A stretch of 64,000 bases of DNA from Siphonodentalium dalli (GCA_032622095.1 CP136067.1:122487030-122551029); one strand, 5' to 3'. Shown: positions 41,541 to 52,468, counted from the stretch's first letter. Notes: generated from the letters alone by a model not told the origin. Program-made: numbers and translations.

Positions 41541-41681
41541 TGCAATGGCAGACAACACACGCTATTCCACTCCTCTGTTTTGTAGGAGTATATCTTGTGG
41601 ATAAACCTCTGTGGATAATACATGAACTACATGCATCCTGCCGCTACTAGTTATTGAAAAATTGATATGACTATCCTTTAA

Positions 41682-42073
41682 CCCTTTACCCAACAGAAGG
41701 GCCCTGTGCCAATGCATTCTCTTATATATGCGAGTCGACCATAGGTCGCCTCGCATATATAAGAGAATGCATTGGCTTAACACAATAAAAATTATAAAAT
41801 TGTTAAAGATTGTAAGAAAAAATGGTAAAAAGTGTTAAAAAAAGATTTTTTTTAGGCCAACGCATTCTCTTATATATGCGAGGCGACCTATGGTCGACTC
41901 GCATATATAAGAGAATGCATTGGCACAGGGTATAACTGTAACTATCACAATGTGGTCAAGGAGCCGGTTCCAATGATATCCATATTTGTATGGTTCTATT
42001 GAGACAGATCGAATATATTGTAGGCTGTTGAAGCTTTATTTGGCCGGTTTTGGCCGGTTTGTTGGGTAAAGGG
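41682..42073 (-). mobile_element. TTAA-1, full length (392 bp)
   Basis: TTAA stands at 41678-41681 and 42074-42077. Few private changes are seen (CCAACGCATTCTC, GACAGATCGAATATATTG). Confidence 0.95.
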
Positions 42074-42084
42074 TTAATATTGAA

Positions 42085-42572
42085 TTAAAGGTACTCAATC
42101 CGATAAAACTCCTCTCAATTACTATTTCAATGGCTTCGGGGGTCAAAAATATTTGATTCGAGTAGAGGAAGCCACCCATCAAAGCTCAGATTTTTTAGAT
42201 ATCAATTTTAGAAATCTATTATTTTTCATTATCGGGAATACTTTCTGTCCCAGAACACAGTCAAAATTGTGTTATTATTACCACTTGATTTTAGAGTTAT
42301 CCATCCTTGTCTGTTTGAATAGTGTTTTGGTGTACACATCTCGAGCAGATTACGAAGTCTTAGGCAATTATTAGTACTTATCTCGAGAAAATAACAAATT
42401 TCAAAATTCAATATCTAATAACTCTGAGCTTTGTTTGATGGGTTCCTCGACTCGAATCAAATATTTTTTACCCCCAAAGCCAAAGAAATAGTAATATAGG
42501 ACCCTCTGATCGGATTGTTGTTGTTGGAATCTGTTGAGATGGGGACCCTCTGATTGGATTGAGTACCTTTAA
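42085..42572. mobile_element. TTAAAGG-2 element with long inverted repeats
   Basis: TTAAAGGTACTCAATCC starts it and GGATTGAGTACCTTTAA ends it. The arms extend inward at least 150 bp: TTACTATTTCAATGGCTTCG, AAAAATATTTGATTCGAGT and CATCAAAGCTCAGA on the left have inverted partners at about 42420-42510. The right arm carries an extra ACCCTCTGATYGGATTG duplication. It is a TTAA-flanked foldback MITE; the ends resemble the element at 32091. No protein is encoded. Confidence 0.85.
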
Positions 42573-42596
42573 GCTACCTTACCTTTACCCCATTAA

Positions 42597-42836
42597 ATCT
42601 TTCATGTCGGAAGCTGCGCTGGTGCAGCATTAACTGTGCCAGTGCATTCTCTTATATATGCGAGTCTCCATAGGGAGCTTCAGAGAATGCACTTGCTTAC
42701 AGTGTAGGTAAATATTGTTAGGCCAATGTATTCTCTTATATATGTGAGGCTCCATATGGGAGACTCGCATATATATAGGAATGCCATGGCACAGGGTTTT
42801 TCCGCAAAATTTGAGGAAGCTCCAGTCATGGAAGGA
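42597..42836 (+). mobile_element. TTAA-3 copy
   Basis: TTAA is at 42593-42596 and ATTTCATGTCGGAAGCTGCG... begins the left end (CTTTCATGTCGGAAGCTG). Two hairpins carry a CTCCC-type core. The right end GAAGCTCCAGTCATGGAAGG is followed by TTCA, one change from TTAA. Confidence 0.82.
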
Positions 42837-43003
42837 TTCAGAATCATGTTCATGCTGACAAACCTATAATCTTTCCCACCCAACCTCTATCTCTCACCCA
42901 TATCACAAAATCCATTTGGGAGAGAATTAATATTAACAGGCTTTAGTGATTCCTGCAGCTGATAAATCCCAGAAGGTCTCTCTATAATTAACCCACAGAT
43001 TGG

Positions 43004-43679
43004 CAAATCTGCAAATAGTGTGTCTGTTATTTGCAGAATGAGTTCCCCAGAGGGTGAATTTAGTGATGCTAATCCGCAAAGTCGGCTAGCATCACCAAAT
43101 TCACCCTCTGGGGACCTCATTCTGCTTAGGCCTCATCTTCTGTGAAGTATCAATAGTCTCAAATTAACATTGTTTTTGGTTACCTTTTCCCTTATGGTAA
43201 GTTTCTATATCCCCTATGCCCTAATTTGCAGAAAATAAATTGCATAATCGAGGTGACTAATGGGGTGAACAGCACCAGCTTCAACTGGGGAACTTCAATC
43301 TGATCCCAGGTCTCCCATAGCAGTTGAGGTCTAAGAAGAATGAGTTTCTCAGAGGGTGAATTTGGTGATGCAGCCCACCATGCGGATAGCCTCACTATAT
43401 TCACCCTCTGGGGGGATAGCCTCACTATATTCACCCTCTGGGGGGGATAGCCTCACTATATTCACCCTCTGGGGGGATCGATAGCCTCACTATATTCACC
43501 CTCTGGGGGGATAGCCTCACTATATTCACCCTCTGGGGGGATAGCCTCACTATATTCACCCTCTGGGGGGGGATAGCCTCACTATATTCACCCTCTGGGG
43601 GGATCGATAGCCTCACTATATTCACCCTCTGGGGGGGGATCTCATTCTGCAAATGATGGACACACTATTTGCAGGCTTG
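43004..43679. mobile_element. MITE-B long form with an expanded right arm
   Basis: The ends are CAAATCTGCAAATAGTG and CTATTTGCAGGCTTG. An exact 8 bp duplication CAGATTGG stands at 42996-43003 and 43680-43687. The left hairpin is normal. In the right hairpin one arm is amplified into the eight-copy array at 43384-43640. Confidence 0.95.
43384..43640. repeat. 31-36 bp tandem array inside a transposon hairpin
   Basis: Eight copies of GATAGCCTCACTATATTCAC then CCTCTGGGGG. The G run varies in length, and the fourth and eighth copies start GATCGATAGCC. The unit corresponds to one outer arm of the MITE-B right hairpin. Frames through it give repeating PQRVNIVRLS artefacts. Confidence 0.96.
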
Positions 43680-43783
43680 CAGATTGGTTATTCAATTAGT
43701 TGATATCACGAAATGCCACATAATGGGTGCCTTATCAGGGGAATAGGCTCCTATCTGGTAGAATTAACATGGTGCTGCATTAA

Positions 43784-44165
43784 ACCTTTACCCAACAGAA
43801 CGGCCCTGTGCCAATGCATTCTCTTATATATGCGAGTCGACCATAGGTCGCCTCGCATATATAAGAGAATGCATTGGCTTAACACATTAAAAATTATAAA
43901 ATTGTTAAAGAATGTAAGAAAAAATGGTAAAAAGTGTTAAAAAAAGATTTTTTTTAGGCCAATGCATTCTCTTATATATGCGAGGCGACCTATGGTCGAC
44001 TCGCATATATAAGAGAATGCATTGGCACAGGGTATAACTGTAACCATCACAATGTGGTCAAAGAGCCGGTTCCAATGATATCCATATTTGTATGGTTTTA
44101 TTGAGACAGACCCAAGATATTTTAGGCTGTTGAAGCTTTATTTGGCCGGTTTGTTAGGTAAAGGG
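43784..44165 (-). mobile_element. TTAA-1 (382 bp)
   Basis: TTAA at 43780-43783 is followed by ACCTTTACCC (first C mutated to A). The right end TTGTTAGGTAAAGGG is followed by TTAA at 44166-44169. It lacks one copy of the GGCCGGTTTT block, which explains the shorter length. Confidence 0.93.
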
Positions 44166-44209
44166 TTAAACAAGCCTCATGAAGCTTCTAGATACCTCAG
44201 CCACTGGTT

Positions 44210-44292
44210 ATTATACCCCCACTTTCGAAGAAAATGGGAGGTATACTGGATTGACTGTGTCTGTCCGTCACACTTTCTCCCTCCGTGTGTCT
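44210..44292. repeat. Start of a TATACCCCC hairpin repeat
   Basis: TTATACCCCCACTTTCGAAG then AAAATGGGAGGTATA forms a short hairpin. It is followed by GACTGTGTCTGTCCGTCAC. It is cut off by a MITE-A tip. Confidence 0.6.
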
Positions 44293-44322
44293 GTAAGGAG
44301 TCGATTATTTAGGGCATTACTG
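44293..44322. mobile_element. MITE-A right tip only
   Basis: TAAGGAGTCGATTATTTAGG then GCATTACTG and TA. About 30 bp survive. Confidence 0.85.
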
Positions 44323-44439
44323 TAATAGTGCAGGCAATATATCTCTTAGTTATTACCTGATCCTTAATAATTAATGCACTTCACTGTAGGTGAAGGTCCC
44401 AACTCGAAATTGCACAATTTGACTTTGTGAGTGAATTTG

Positions 44440-44660
44440 CTCATAATTATGGAATTTCTCCCTGGTAATTAATTCAATGTTTATTGCGATATCGGCTCCC
44501 AAAGTCGCAAAAAAACAGCAATATCGAGCTGGGACAACCCCTAATGTAAATTAGATTATTGAGGAACAAACATTAAAAAAGTTCCCAGGTTACATGTATG
44601 TACTTGTCGAATATGATCTCTGCGGGTGAAGCTGAAGTAGAGATTCATGGCATGATCTAT
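44440..44660. repeat. Partial copy of the 37170-37514 repeat
   Basis: GCGATATCGGCTCCCAAAGT, AATATCGAGCTGGGACAACC, AGATTATTGAGGAACAA, AAAAAGTTCCCAGGTT and AGTAGAGATTCATGGCATGA match 37222-37514 in the same order. Confidence 0.85.
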
Positions 44661-44707
44661 CCATTACCAAGAGCCCCTGAGAGTCTGTTGAAACTAGGTT
44701 TATATTA

Positions 44708-45634
44708 TAGTGTTGAAACGATTAGCGATTTTAAGGAATCGACTAGTCGCCAGAGGTAATCGACTACTAGTCGACTAAGTCAGACCCCTTCTAAGAGTTC
44801 CCGTTTCTATGCCCATATGACATATAAAATGGGCCATGTGGCATCACAGTTTCGAGTATCCAACTCTTCCGTGTCAGAACGTTCAAACTATGTAATCTCC
44901 ATTTTGCTAGTGAGTCTTCCAATTTGATGTATTAAACCCGGCTCTCCTGCATCCTCCATATAATCTCACGGTTTGGGGAATGCAGATAATAAAAACATTT
45001 TATTTAAACAAAAATTGTTGCCGGTAACCTGGAAATAAATAGGCAAGTCTTGTTCGTAAGTCTTGCTAACGAGGTGTCGGGTGTGTTCTATTGTCTCTCT
45101 GAATTGGCGCCTCTTGTGTCTTGGGGGGGGGGGGGGTATGGGTATAAGAATGATCTAGAATTTATTCAGTTACTGAGTTGGCTTTACCAGCTTGACTTGT
45201 CTCGACTTATGTTTCGTATATCATTGAAGCCATTTTGTTGCATCATTACTCTAGTATTACACGTGCGACATTGAGAAGTTATCACTAGTCAATTGCGTCC
45301 CATGGAACTAGACAGTGTTCAGTCGGCAGCGACACTTTGAACATGTCTTTGATGATCAACATAAAATAAACTGCATACATTGGGTTCAGTTCAGGTCGTG
45401 GAGTTCAACGCCCTTGCATGACTGGCAGTGGCATCGTTAAAGGAACAATGCAATACGGCTTTAAGAAGTTAATATGTGTTAACTGTTACAGATTACATGA
45501 TAATATGGCTGTGCAATGGCACTGCTGTCATGATAGGTACTGCTTTTTCCCGACTAGTCAACTAGCAGCTTTCGGGATCGACTAATTTAATAATTGCATC
45601 GATTTCGACTAGTCGATTAATCGTTTCAACACTA
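44708..45634. mobile_element. hAT-1-like non-autonomous element (about 927 bp)
   Basis: TAGTGTTGAAACGATTAGCG at the left and GATTAATCGTTTCAACACTA at the right are inverted ends. Each is followed inward by CGACTAGTCG-type palindromes. I associate such GTGTTGAAACGATTA ends with hAT-superfamily MITEs (established pattern, assignment inferred). No clear 8 bp duplication is visible. The interior (G13 run at 45124, a 74-codon frame at 45050) encodes no transposase. Confidence 0.6.
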
Positions 45635-45648
45635 TTGTCACATAGATA

Positions 45649-45845
45649 CAGTAATGCTCTAAGTAATCGACTCCTTAACCACAGCAGAATTATGGGTAAC
45701 TTTTCAGGATTTAGTCGGAAATATGGCTTGTTGCCATTCATCGGAAAGCTCTCGGATGAATGGCAACAAGCCATATTTCCGACTAAATCCTGAACAGTTA
45801 CCCATAATTCTGTTGTGGTTAAGGCGATTACTTAGAGCATTACTG
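45649..45845. mobile_element. MITE-A with central deletion
   Basis: 197 bp. The centre reads GGAAAGCTCTCGGATGAATG. The right arm has CTGAACAGTTACCC and lost bases before GATTACTTAGAGC. TA flanks are present. Confidence 0.9.
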
Positions 45846-45929
45846 TATATCATGCCATTCGCTCTCTAGATTTATCGGCAATCTGCAATAAAAGTGAGCA
45901 TGCAACTCTACCTGAAATAGCATAAGAAA

Positions 45930-46375
45930 GAAGCCTGAGTTTAGTGTATCTGTCATATGCAAAATAAGGTCCCCAGAGGGTGAATTTAGTGATGCTATCC
46001 CACACAGCGGACTAGCATCACCATATTAACCATCTGTGGACCTCATTCTGCTTAGGCCTCATCTTCTGGGAAGTATCTATATGTCTCAAATTAACATTGT
46101 TTTTAGTTACTGTTTCCCTTCTGGGAAGTTTTCATATACATGTACCCTAATTTGTAGAAGATAAAATGCATAATCGAGGTGACAAATGGGTGAACATCAC
46201 CAACTGGGGAACTTCAATCTGATCCTAAGCCTCACATAGTAGTTGAGGCCTAAGCAGAATGAGGTCCCCAGATGGTTATTTAGTGATGCTAGCCCACTGT
46301 GCAGAATGGCGTCACTTAAATTCACCCTCTGGGGACCTCATACAGCGAGTGACAGACACCCTGTTTGCAGGCTTG
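45930..46375. mobile_element. MITE-B long form with mismatched end subtypes
   Basis: The left tip is AAGCCTGAGTTTAGTG and the right tip is CTGTTTGCAGGCTTG. The near-exact 8 bp duplication is ATAAGAAA at 45922-45929 and ATAAGAAT at 46376-46383. The short duplication with mixed ends suggests gene conversion of one end. Confidence 0.9.
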
Positions 46376-46430
46376 ATAAGAATGAGCGGTTTTATACCAA
46401 AAATAGCATCGAGAACAATAAACAAATCAT

Positions 46431-46882
46431 CAAGTCTAGTGTGCCTGTTATTTTCAGAATGAAGTCCCCAGAGGGTGAATTTAGTGACGCTATCCCGCAC
46501 AGTGGGCTAGTGTCACCAAATTCTACCTCTGGGTTCCTCATTTTGCTAAGGTCTTCACTGGAAAGTATCTTTATTATTAAATTTCTATAGAAATTTCTTC
46601 ACAAAGATTCTATTTCTTTTTTAGTTTAGTTTCTCTATATTACCAAAATTGGCAGACGACACATTGCATAATTGAGGTTCCCAATGGGTGTACATAAAAA
46701 TATTCACCATTTGGAACTTCAATCTGAGTCTATATGTTTCCCATAGCAGGTGAGGTCATGCAGAATTAGGTCCCCAGAGGGAGAATTTAGTGATGCTAGC
46801 CCACTATGCAGGATAGCAACACTAAAATCACTCTCTTGGTGATCTCATCCTGCAAATGACAGGCACACTAAACTCAGGCATG
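46431..46882. mobile_element. MITE-B long form
   Basis: The left tip is CAAGTCTAGTGTGCC and the right tip CTAAACTCAGGCATG. The interior is of the ATGGGTGTACATAAAAATA class. No convincing target duplication is seen (CAAATCAT versus ATGATGTT). Confidence 0.85.
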
Positions 46883-47086
46883 ATGATGTTAAATGCCCAT
46901 ATATGGAAATAGAATGTAGGTGTGTTAGAATTAAGTAATAACATGAATGGAATGGCATGGGCGTCTCTAATGGCGCCTGATAACTCGTGGGATGAGCCGG
47001 TTTTTATTGCTCCAATTTATATCAAAGTTGCACTTTGTTTGCTAAATACTCATTGATGAGTAGTTCCCTCATATAATAAATAATAC

Positions 47087-47127
47087 AGTAATGCCCTAAT
47101 TAATCGACTCCATTACCACAGCAGAAA
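47087..47127. mobile_element. MITE-A left tip only
   Basis: TA-CAGTAATGCCCTAATTAATC then GACTCCATTACCACAGCAGA; the rest is gone. Confidence 0.85.
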
Positions 47128-47444
47128 GCGACATAAACATTGACTGGACCATGTCGCAGCTCATGGACCACTATCCATCTGAGCTATCTACTGCTCGAGC
47201 TATGCTATCACCCCTGGTTAAGTGGTCCTGCTAATTTGCTATGATGTTGGTGGGTCCTGCTGAGTTGATATGATTCTGGTAAAAAAAAGTATCATTATTT
47301 TTCCTGCAATTGTCAATTTTGTGGTGTTTGGCTAAAAAGAACATATATATTTTTATTTTAAATATTTTAATAATTGCGGTGCTGTTTGCACAAGGGTTAA
47401 TTGCAATTGCATGTCATGCCATTCCATATTTCTATCTGGTTTTT

Positions 47445-48165
47445 ATGTTTACCCATACCATGTATGGTAAACATAGTGTCGTTGTCCGGATTGACCACTC
47501 GTCGTTCGTCCGTCCGTCTGTCCGTCCGTCTGTCCGTCCGTCTGTCCGTCCGTAGACACTTCACGTGTAATGCGATAACTCAAACATTTTCTATCCAATC
47601 AGAAGCAAATTTTGTATATGGGTATATCAGCCCAAAATACAGATCGAGTTCGAATTTGGGTTTGATCCGAGTTTTTGTTACAGAGTTATGGCCCTTTTTC
47701 TACTTAGAATTCACACATTCTGCCATAACTCAAACATTTTTTATCTGATTGGAACCAAATTTGGTATGTGAGTTTCACAGCCCAAAATACAGATCTAGTT
47801 CGAATATGGGTTTGATCCGATTTATTTTAAAGGAGTTATGACCCTTTTTCGAGAAAAAATAATTGAAAAAAAATTGATTTAAAAAAAAATAATATTTTTA
47901 ACTTTTATAATAATAATAAAAAAAATGTCATTGACATTGTCATTTGTTTTCATTTAGATATTGATGATTATGATACAAGTTGATAAAAAGATTTCCAATG
48001 TGTCCCTTTAATTTTTTTAAATAATTAAAAACAATTATAACCATTATAACTCTGCCAAGGGTACCCCGAATCACCACACCAAATTTGATTAAATCGGTCC
48101 AAAATCTTGTGTTATGTACTGGTAAATCTGTTTGGAGCAACATTAAATCCAATTCACCAATTGCA
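47445..48165. repeat. Dispersed repeat, same family as 19235-19765
   Basis: It has GTTTACCCATACCATGTATG, the CCGTCCGTCTGTCCGTC tract, two units each with AACTCAAACATTTT, AAATTTTGTATATGG or AAATTTGGTATGTG, and GAGTTATGGCCC or GAGTTATGACCC. An A/T-rich gap follows, then CATTATAACTCTGCCAAGGG and GGAGCAACATTAAATCC. Confidence 0.88.
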
Positions 48166-48574
48166 TTTGGACTACTTAGCTATTGATAAAGCTATATTAT
48201 TTTCTGATGTCTCTTATGCCAATGTGCAAATAATCTGATAAAGAAGCCTGTGGTATCTAATTTAAAATAAAGATTCAACAATAAACATCACATGATATTA
48301 ACAGTAGACTTGGACATCTGTGCTGCAGAGTTATATCTTCAGATGGTCTGATATCATTATAATTGTTATTGGTTTAATAGAGGTCAGTGTTCAACATAAA
48401 CAATTCCTGTGATTTTTTGACAGCTGTGCTATATAATTGATATTAATGGGTCAGTGGTGAGGTTGCTTATCTGTATACTAGGACACATTATTATTGTAAA
48501 CTTAAATTGGACTCTCTTAACCCAAGTATTCCATGTCCAGGGCACACCTACACATTTAACCCACGGACTTGCTG

Positions 48575-48625
48575 GCTGTGGCGGTTTAGCATTACAGATC
48601 CTGTACCAGTGCATTCTCTTATATA
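48575..48625 (+). mobile_element. TTAA-3-like fragment split by MITE-A
   Basis: GCATTACAGATCCTGTACCA then GTGCATTCTCTTATA matches the TTAA-3 left interior. AATGCCAGTG after the MITE-A may be the continuation. Confidence 0.55.
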
Positions 48626-48838
48626 CAGTAATGCCCAAAGTAATTGACCACTTAAACACAGCAGAATTATGGGTAATTATTCAGGATTTAGTCGGAAATA
48701 TGGCTTGTTGCCATTCATCGGAAAGCTCTCGGCGAGAGCTTTCCGATGAATGGCAACAAGCCATATTTCCGACTAAATCCTGAAAAATTACCCATAATTC
48801 TGCTGTGGTTAAGTGGTCAATTACTTTGAGCATTACTG
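48626..48838. mobile_element. MITE-A, full length (213 bp)
   Basis: TA flanks, GGC loop and long perfect arms. Both tips differ from consensus in matching fashion (AAAGTAATTGACCACTT / AAGTGGTCAATTACTTT). Confidence 0.94.
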
Positions 48839-48844
48839 TAAATG

Positions 48845-49025
48845 CCAGTGACCCATAAATTCCAATAATTTGTGTTATGTACATTTGTCTATAATAGTAC
48901 ATAACAGTATACTCTATAATTCAACACCAAAACTCTCATTTATCCGATCATATTAAATTTTTATCGCCAAGGGATGGGTTAACATCTGCCGATCGTGATC
49001 GGCCTCTCGTTGAAAATTGAGAAAG
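48845..49025. mobile_element. TTAA-4 interior fragment
   Basis: CCCATAAATTCCAATAA, TTGTGTTATGTACA, TAGTACATAA, TATCGCCAAGGGATGGGTTA and CTGCCGATCGTGATCGGCC follow the order found at 12955-13100. Confidence 0.7.
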
Positions 49026-49035
49026 AGTGTCTTTC

Positions 49036-49344
49036 ATGAAGATGAAAAGTATGTTGTGTGCTTTATTAAATTTTATGCTTCCAATGTTCGGAGAAACACC
49101 TGCAAGAAAATTATCTGCCAACAACCCTAGAGGCCGCAGGAACAATCATATGCCCACCCCACGCAAATTGACTTGTCAAAATGGTGAACTAAAAAACGAA
49201 TATTTAACTTTAATGTATGCATTATGCAATCAAGACGATGGTTTTTTCACAAACGGAATTATAATTATTGATGCCAGACTTCACAGCCAAACATGTCATT
49301 GTTATATTTTACGCGAGAAATGCAGCTTAACCTCAGACAATTGA
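49036..49344 (+). CDS. Uncharacterised small open frame, possible secreted peptide
   Basis: From ATG at 49036 the frame encodes about 102 residues. It opens MKMKSMLCALLNFMLPMFGE, which reads like a short signal peptide. Basic clusters follow (ARK, RGRR, PRK), then a C-terminal half with cysteines in TCQN, ALCNQ, TCHCY and EKCS. No family is recognised. The start overlaps the edge of a TTAA-4 remnant and the region is AT-rich, so chance is a serious alternative. An upstream in-frame ATG at about 49027-49033 is equally possible. No promoter, splice site or poly-A signal could be assigned with confidence. Confidence 0.22.
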   Translation: MKMKSMLCALLNFMLPMFGETPARKLSANNPRGRRNNHMPTPRKLTCQNGELKNEYLTLMYALCNQDDGFFTNGIIIIDARLHSQTCHCYILREKCSLTSDN

Positions 49345-49550
49345 TCATATAATCAATCAAAATTCATGCCCCAATGAATTATGAATTAAGCAGATTGAAT
49401 TTTATCTTTGTTTTAACTGTCTGCTTACTGAATACTCATTGATTGATAGCTTTAGTTATAGTTATCTGAATTTTTTCGCAAAATGGCCACATAATTAGGG
49501 TGAATTATCACGAGTCATTATTTCTTCGACCTGTTTTATAATTTTAGATA

Positions 49551-49686
49551 CAGTAATGCTCTAAATAATCGACTCCTTAACCACAACATAATTATGGGTA
49601 ACTTTTCAGGATTTAGTCAGAAATATGGCTTGTTGGTATTCATCGGAAAGCTCTTGGCTTATTAGTGATTATTTAGAGCATTACTG
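49551..49686. mobile_element. MITE-A, right arm mostly deleted
   Basis: The left arm is complete to CATCGGAAAGCTCTTGG. The right arm is reduced to GTGATTATTTAGAGCATTACTG (in pieces GTGATTATTTAG, AGCATTACTG). TA flanks are present. Confidence 0.88.
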
Positions 49687-49995
49687 TATATTCCAGTACT
49701 TTTATTTCGCTCTAAATCCTTCTTATAACTTTATTAACCAATTGGTTAATTGTAAAATGTTAAATGAGAAAATAATTTTTCATATCATCGAAAAACTATC
49801 CACCAGTCAGTTATCGAAGCATGAATTTGATAACGAAAATCGGCCTATGACATCATCATGTCACAGTTGTGTACTTTCTCTCACCTCTTCCTAGTGTGTT
49901 TCGCTTTGTTGATTGTCAAAATATGCTGTTCATCACAGAATAGTGCTGTCCATATAGTGAATCAACCATGCCCCAGGGATGTCAAAACTGACATA

Positions 49996-50133
49996 CAGTA
50001 ATGCCCTAAATACTCCTTAACCACAGCAGAATTATGGGTAATTTTTCAGGATTTAGTCGGAAATATGGCTTGTTGCCATTCATTGGAAAGCTTTCTGCTG
50101 TGGTTAAGGAGTCGATTATTTAGGGCATTACTG
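49996..50133. mobile_element. MITE-A with right-arm deletion
   Basis: CAGTAATGCCCTAAATACTC, the left arm to CATTGGAAAGCTTTC, then a direct jump to TGCTGTGGTTAAGGAGTCG and GGGCATTACTG. TA flanks are present. Confidence 0.9.
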
Positions 50134-50213
50134 TATTTGATGCTGGATATTTGTTGGAAACTTAAACTTTTGACCAGTTTGGTGACACCCCCCCCCCCAT
50201 TCCCTAACATGTT

Positions 50214-50319
50214 ATAGAGCTTTCCGATGAATGGCAACAAGCCATATTTCCAACTAAATCCTGAAAAGTTACCCATAATTCTACTGTGGTTAAGGAGTCA
50301 ATTATTTAGGGCATTACTT
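50214..50319. mobile_element. MITE-A right arm only
   Basis: TAGAGCTTTCCGATGAATGG to GGGCATTACTTTA; the final G is changed. Confidence 0.86.
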
Positions 50320-50687
50320 TATTATCCACTCTTGCAGAGTGGATCCGTTATATTCACTGCACGTTTTCTATCGAGATTTCATTGTGAAGGGCACACACAT
50401 CATTCTGCATGGCGCTGTAGTGATTTGCCTGAATTTAATTTACAGTTCATTGAATGAAAGCAATTTAGTGAAATTATGTGTACAAAACCCTGCAGAACTT
50501 GGCGTCATTAAATGACTGTGATTCCACACACTGCAGAAAGATTTCATTACTCCAGAGGGATATCTAATCGTTTCCTAGCATAAGATTAGTTAATAAATGC
50601 TAAATCAGTTAGTCCAATTTTCCTTCCACATAAACCAACTACTGTACAGTGTGTAGTGAAATCTGTAGGGATAATGCTGGTTTATGT

Positions 50688-50865
50688 CAAGTCTTGAAAT
50701 AGTGTGTCTGACATTTGCAGAATGAGGTTCCCCAGAGGGTTAGTTTAGTGATGCTACATGCAGACTATAGCATCACCAAATTCACCCTCTGGGGACCTCA
50801 TTCTGCTTAGGCCTCATCTTCTGGTCTCAAATCTACATTGTTTTTAGTTACTTTCCCTTCGTGCC
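50688..50865. mobile_element. MITE-B, right part missing
   Basis: CAAGTCTTGAAATAGTGTG, one hairpin with a shortened loop, then CTTAGGCCTCATCTTCTGG and ACATTGTTTTTAGTTAC, where homology stops. Confidence 0.82.
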
Positions 50866-50986
50866 GTAATCGTATGGTTCGAACAATTTTAGCATTTCTG
50901 ATACAAAATGCCATCTGCTATAATCATTTCCCTTGGGAAGTTCTTTAAATTATGCCGTGATAGTGTCAACTGACAATTCACTTTGA

Positions 50987-51217
50987 ACTTGAAATAGGGT
51001 GTCTGTCATTTGCAAAATGAGGTCCCCAGAGGGTGAATTTAGTGATGCTACCCCGCATAGCGGGCTAGCATCACCAAATTCACCCTCTGGGAACCTCATT
51101 CTGCTGAGGTGTAAGCAGAATGAGGTCCCCAGAGGGTGAATTTGGTGAATTCTAATTATAATTTCACCCTCTGGGGACATCATTCTGCAAATGACAGACC
51201 CCCTATTTCAAGGCTTG
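50987..51217. mobile_element. MITE-B short form with 13 bp duplication
   Basis: The left tip lacks CAAGC and begins CTTGAAATAGGGTG; the right tip is CTATTTCAAGGCTTG. AATTCACTTTGAA at 50975-50987 and AATTCACTATGAA at 51218-51230 flank it. The right hairpin has lost its loop and replaced it with TTCTAATTATAA. Confidence 0.88.
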
Positions 51218-51977
51218 AATTCACTATGAACTTGCTCTCATTGTGTCTTTATTTATACTTCTAATATACAGTGCATGAATCTCGGTAACGCAGTTGTTAG
51301 TTTTAAAATCAGAATCTTGTCATTCATCTCCCTTGAACCTTCATATATATCTTCGCAAATTTCATTAAACAGTCCTTTGTCAGTCAATACATGCATGTCC
51401 CTGTATACATGTATATTCTGGAGGCGCTATTGTAGGCCTACTGTAAGTTAACATTTCATACAGGTCAGTTGATGATTGTATGGTTTAACTGCGGAGCCAC
51501 CCCTTTTCGATGAGTCATTTACTTAGGGCAGTACAGTATGTCCCAATACTGCCCGTACTCATAACAGGTACGCCCTCTCCAGTGGTATGTTATCAAAACT
51601 CCATCCAGTACGAGTACAGAAATACGTACAGGCCAGTACGAACACATGTCTGAACTAAGTACAAGCGTATAAACTCTCTAATCGTATGTGATCAAAACTC
51701 TATTCGCTGGACAGAAAAGGTATTTATTAATTCCGTGAAAATTGAAGCCATTAACTGAATGGGAGGGAGCTACTATAATGATAAAAGAAAAAAATGTGGT
51801 AAACGGGGCACTAACTAGGTGCGAACGCAAGATGATAAATATGGCGTTATTATCAGTAATCATCCATCGAACATAATGAATGCGAGTCATATAGAGAACG
51901 ATCAATTTATATTGACGGACATGCCTCTATCTTAACAATGTCATCACATATTTTTTTTAATCTTTTGTCCTTACATT
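51218..51977. other. No gene recognised
   Basis: GATGAGTCATTTACTTAGGG then CAGTACAG at about 51509 is reminiscent of a MITE-A tip but too short to call. A similar piece lies at about 21498. The remainder is unassigned. Confidence 0.3.
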
Positions 51978-51985
51978 GATGTTAG

Positions 51986-52468
51986 CAAGCCTGCAAATAG
52001 CGTGTCTGTCATTTGCAGAATGAGGTCCCCAGAGGGTGAATTTAGTGACGCTACCCCACACAGCGGGCTAGCATCACTAAATTCACCCTCTCGGAACCTC
52101 ATTCTGCTTAGGCCCTCAACTGCTATGGTAGACCTAGGATCAGATTGAAGTTCCCCAGTTGAAGTTGGTGATGTTCACCCATTGGGCACCTCGATTATGC
52201 ATTTTATCTGCTGCCCCCCAATGGGCACCTCGATTATGCATTTTATCTGCTGCAAATTAGGGGATATAGAAACTTCCCAGAAGGGAAAACTAAAAACAAT
52301 GTTAATTTGATACTGTAGATACTTCCCAGAAGATGAGGTTTAAGCAGAATGAGGTCTCCAGAGGGTGAATTTGGTGATGCTAGCCCACTGTGCGGGATAG
52401 CATCACTATAAAATTCACCCTCTGGGGACCTCATTCTGCGAATGACAGACACGCTATTTGCAGGTTTG
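51986..52468. mobile_element. MITE-B long form with exact 8 bp duplication
   Basis: 483 bp. GATGTTAG stands at 51978-51985 and 52469-52476. Both tips are of the CTGCAAATAG subtype. An internal 36 bp segment (AATGGGCACCTCGATTATGC, ATTTTATCTGCTGC) is tandemly doubled at 52179-52250. Confidence 0.96.

Noticed and set aside
43384-43640. Repeated peptide PQRVNIVRLS as a possible repeat protein
   Set aside because: The frames come from tandem copies of a MITE-B hairpin arm, switch frame between units and have no flanking coding context.
44708-45634. 8 bp target duplication for the hAT-1-like element
   Set aside because: TTATATTA on the left and TTGTCACA on the right do not match, so the duplication is not claimed.
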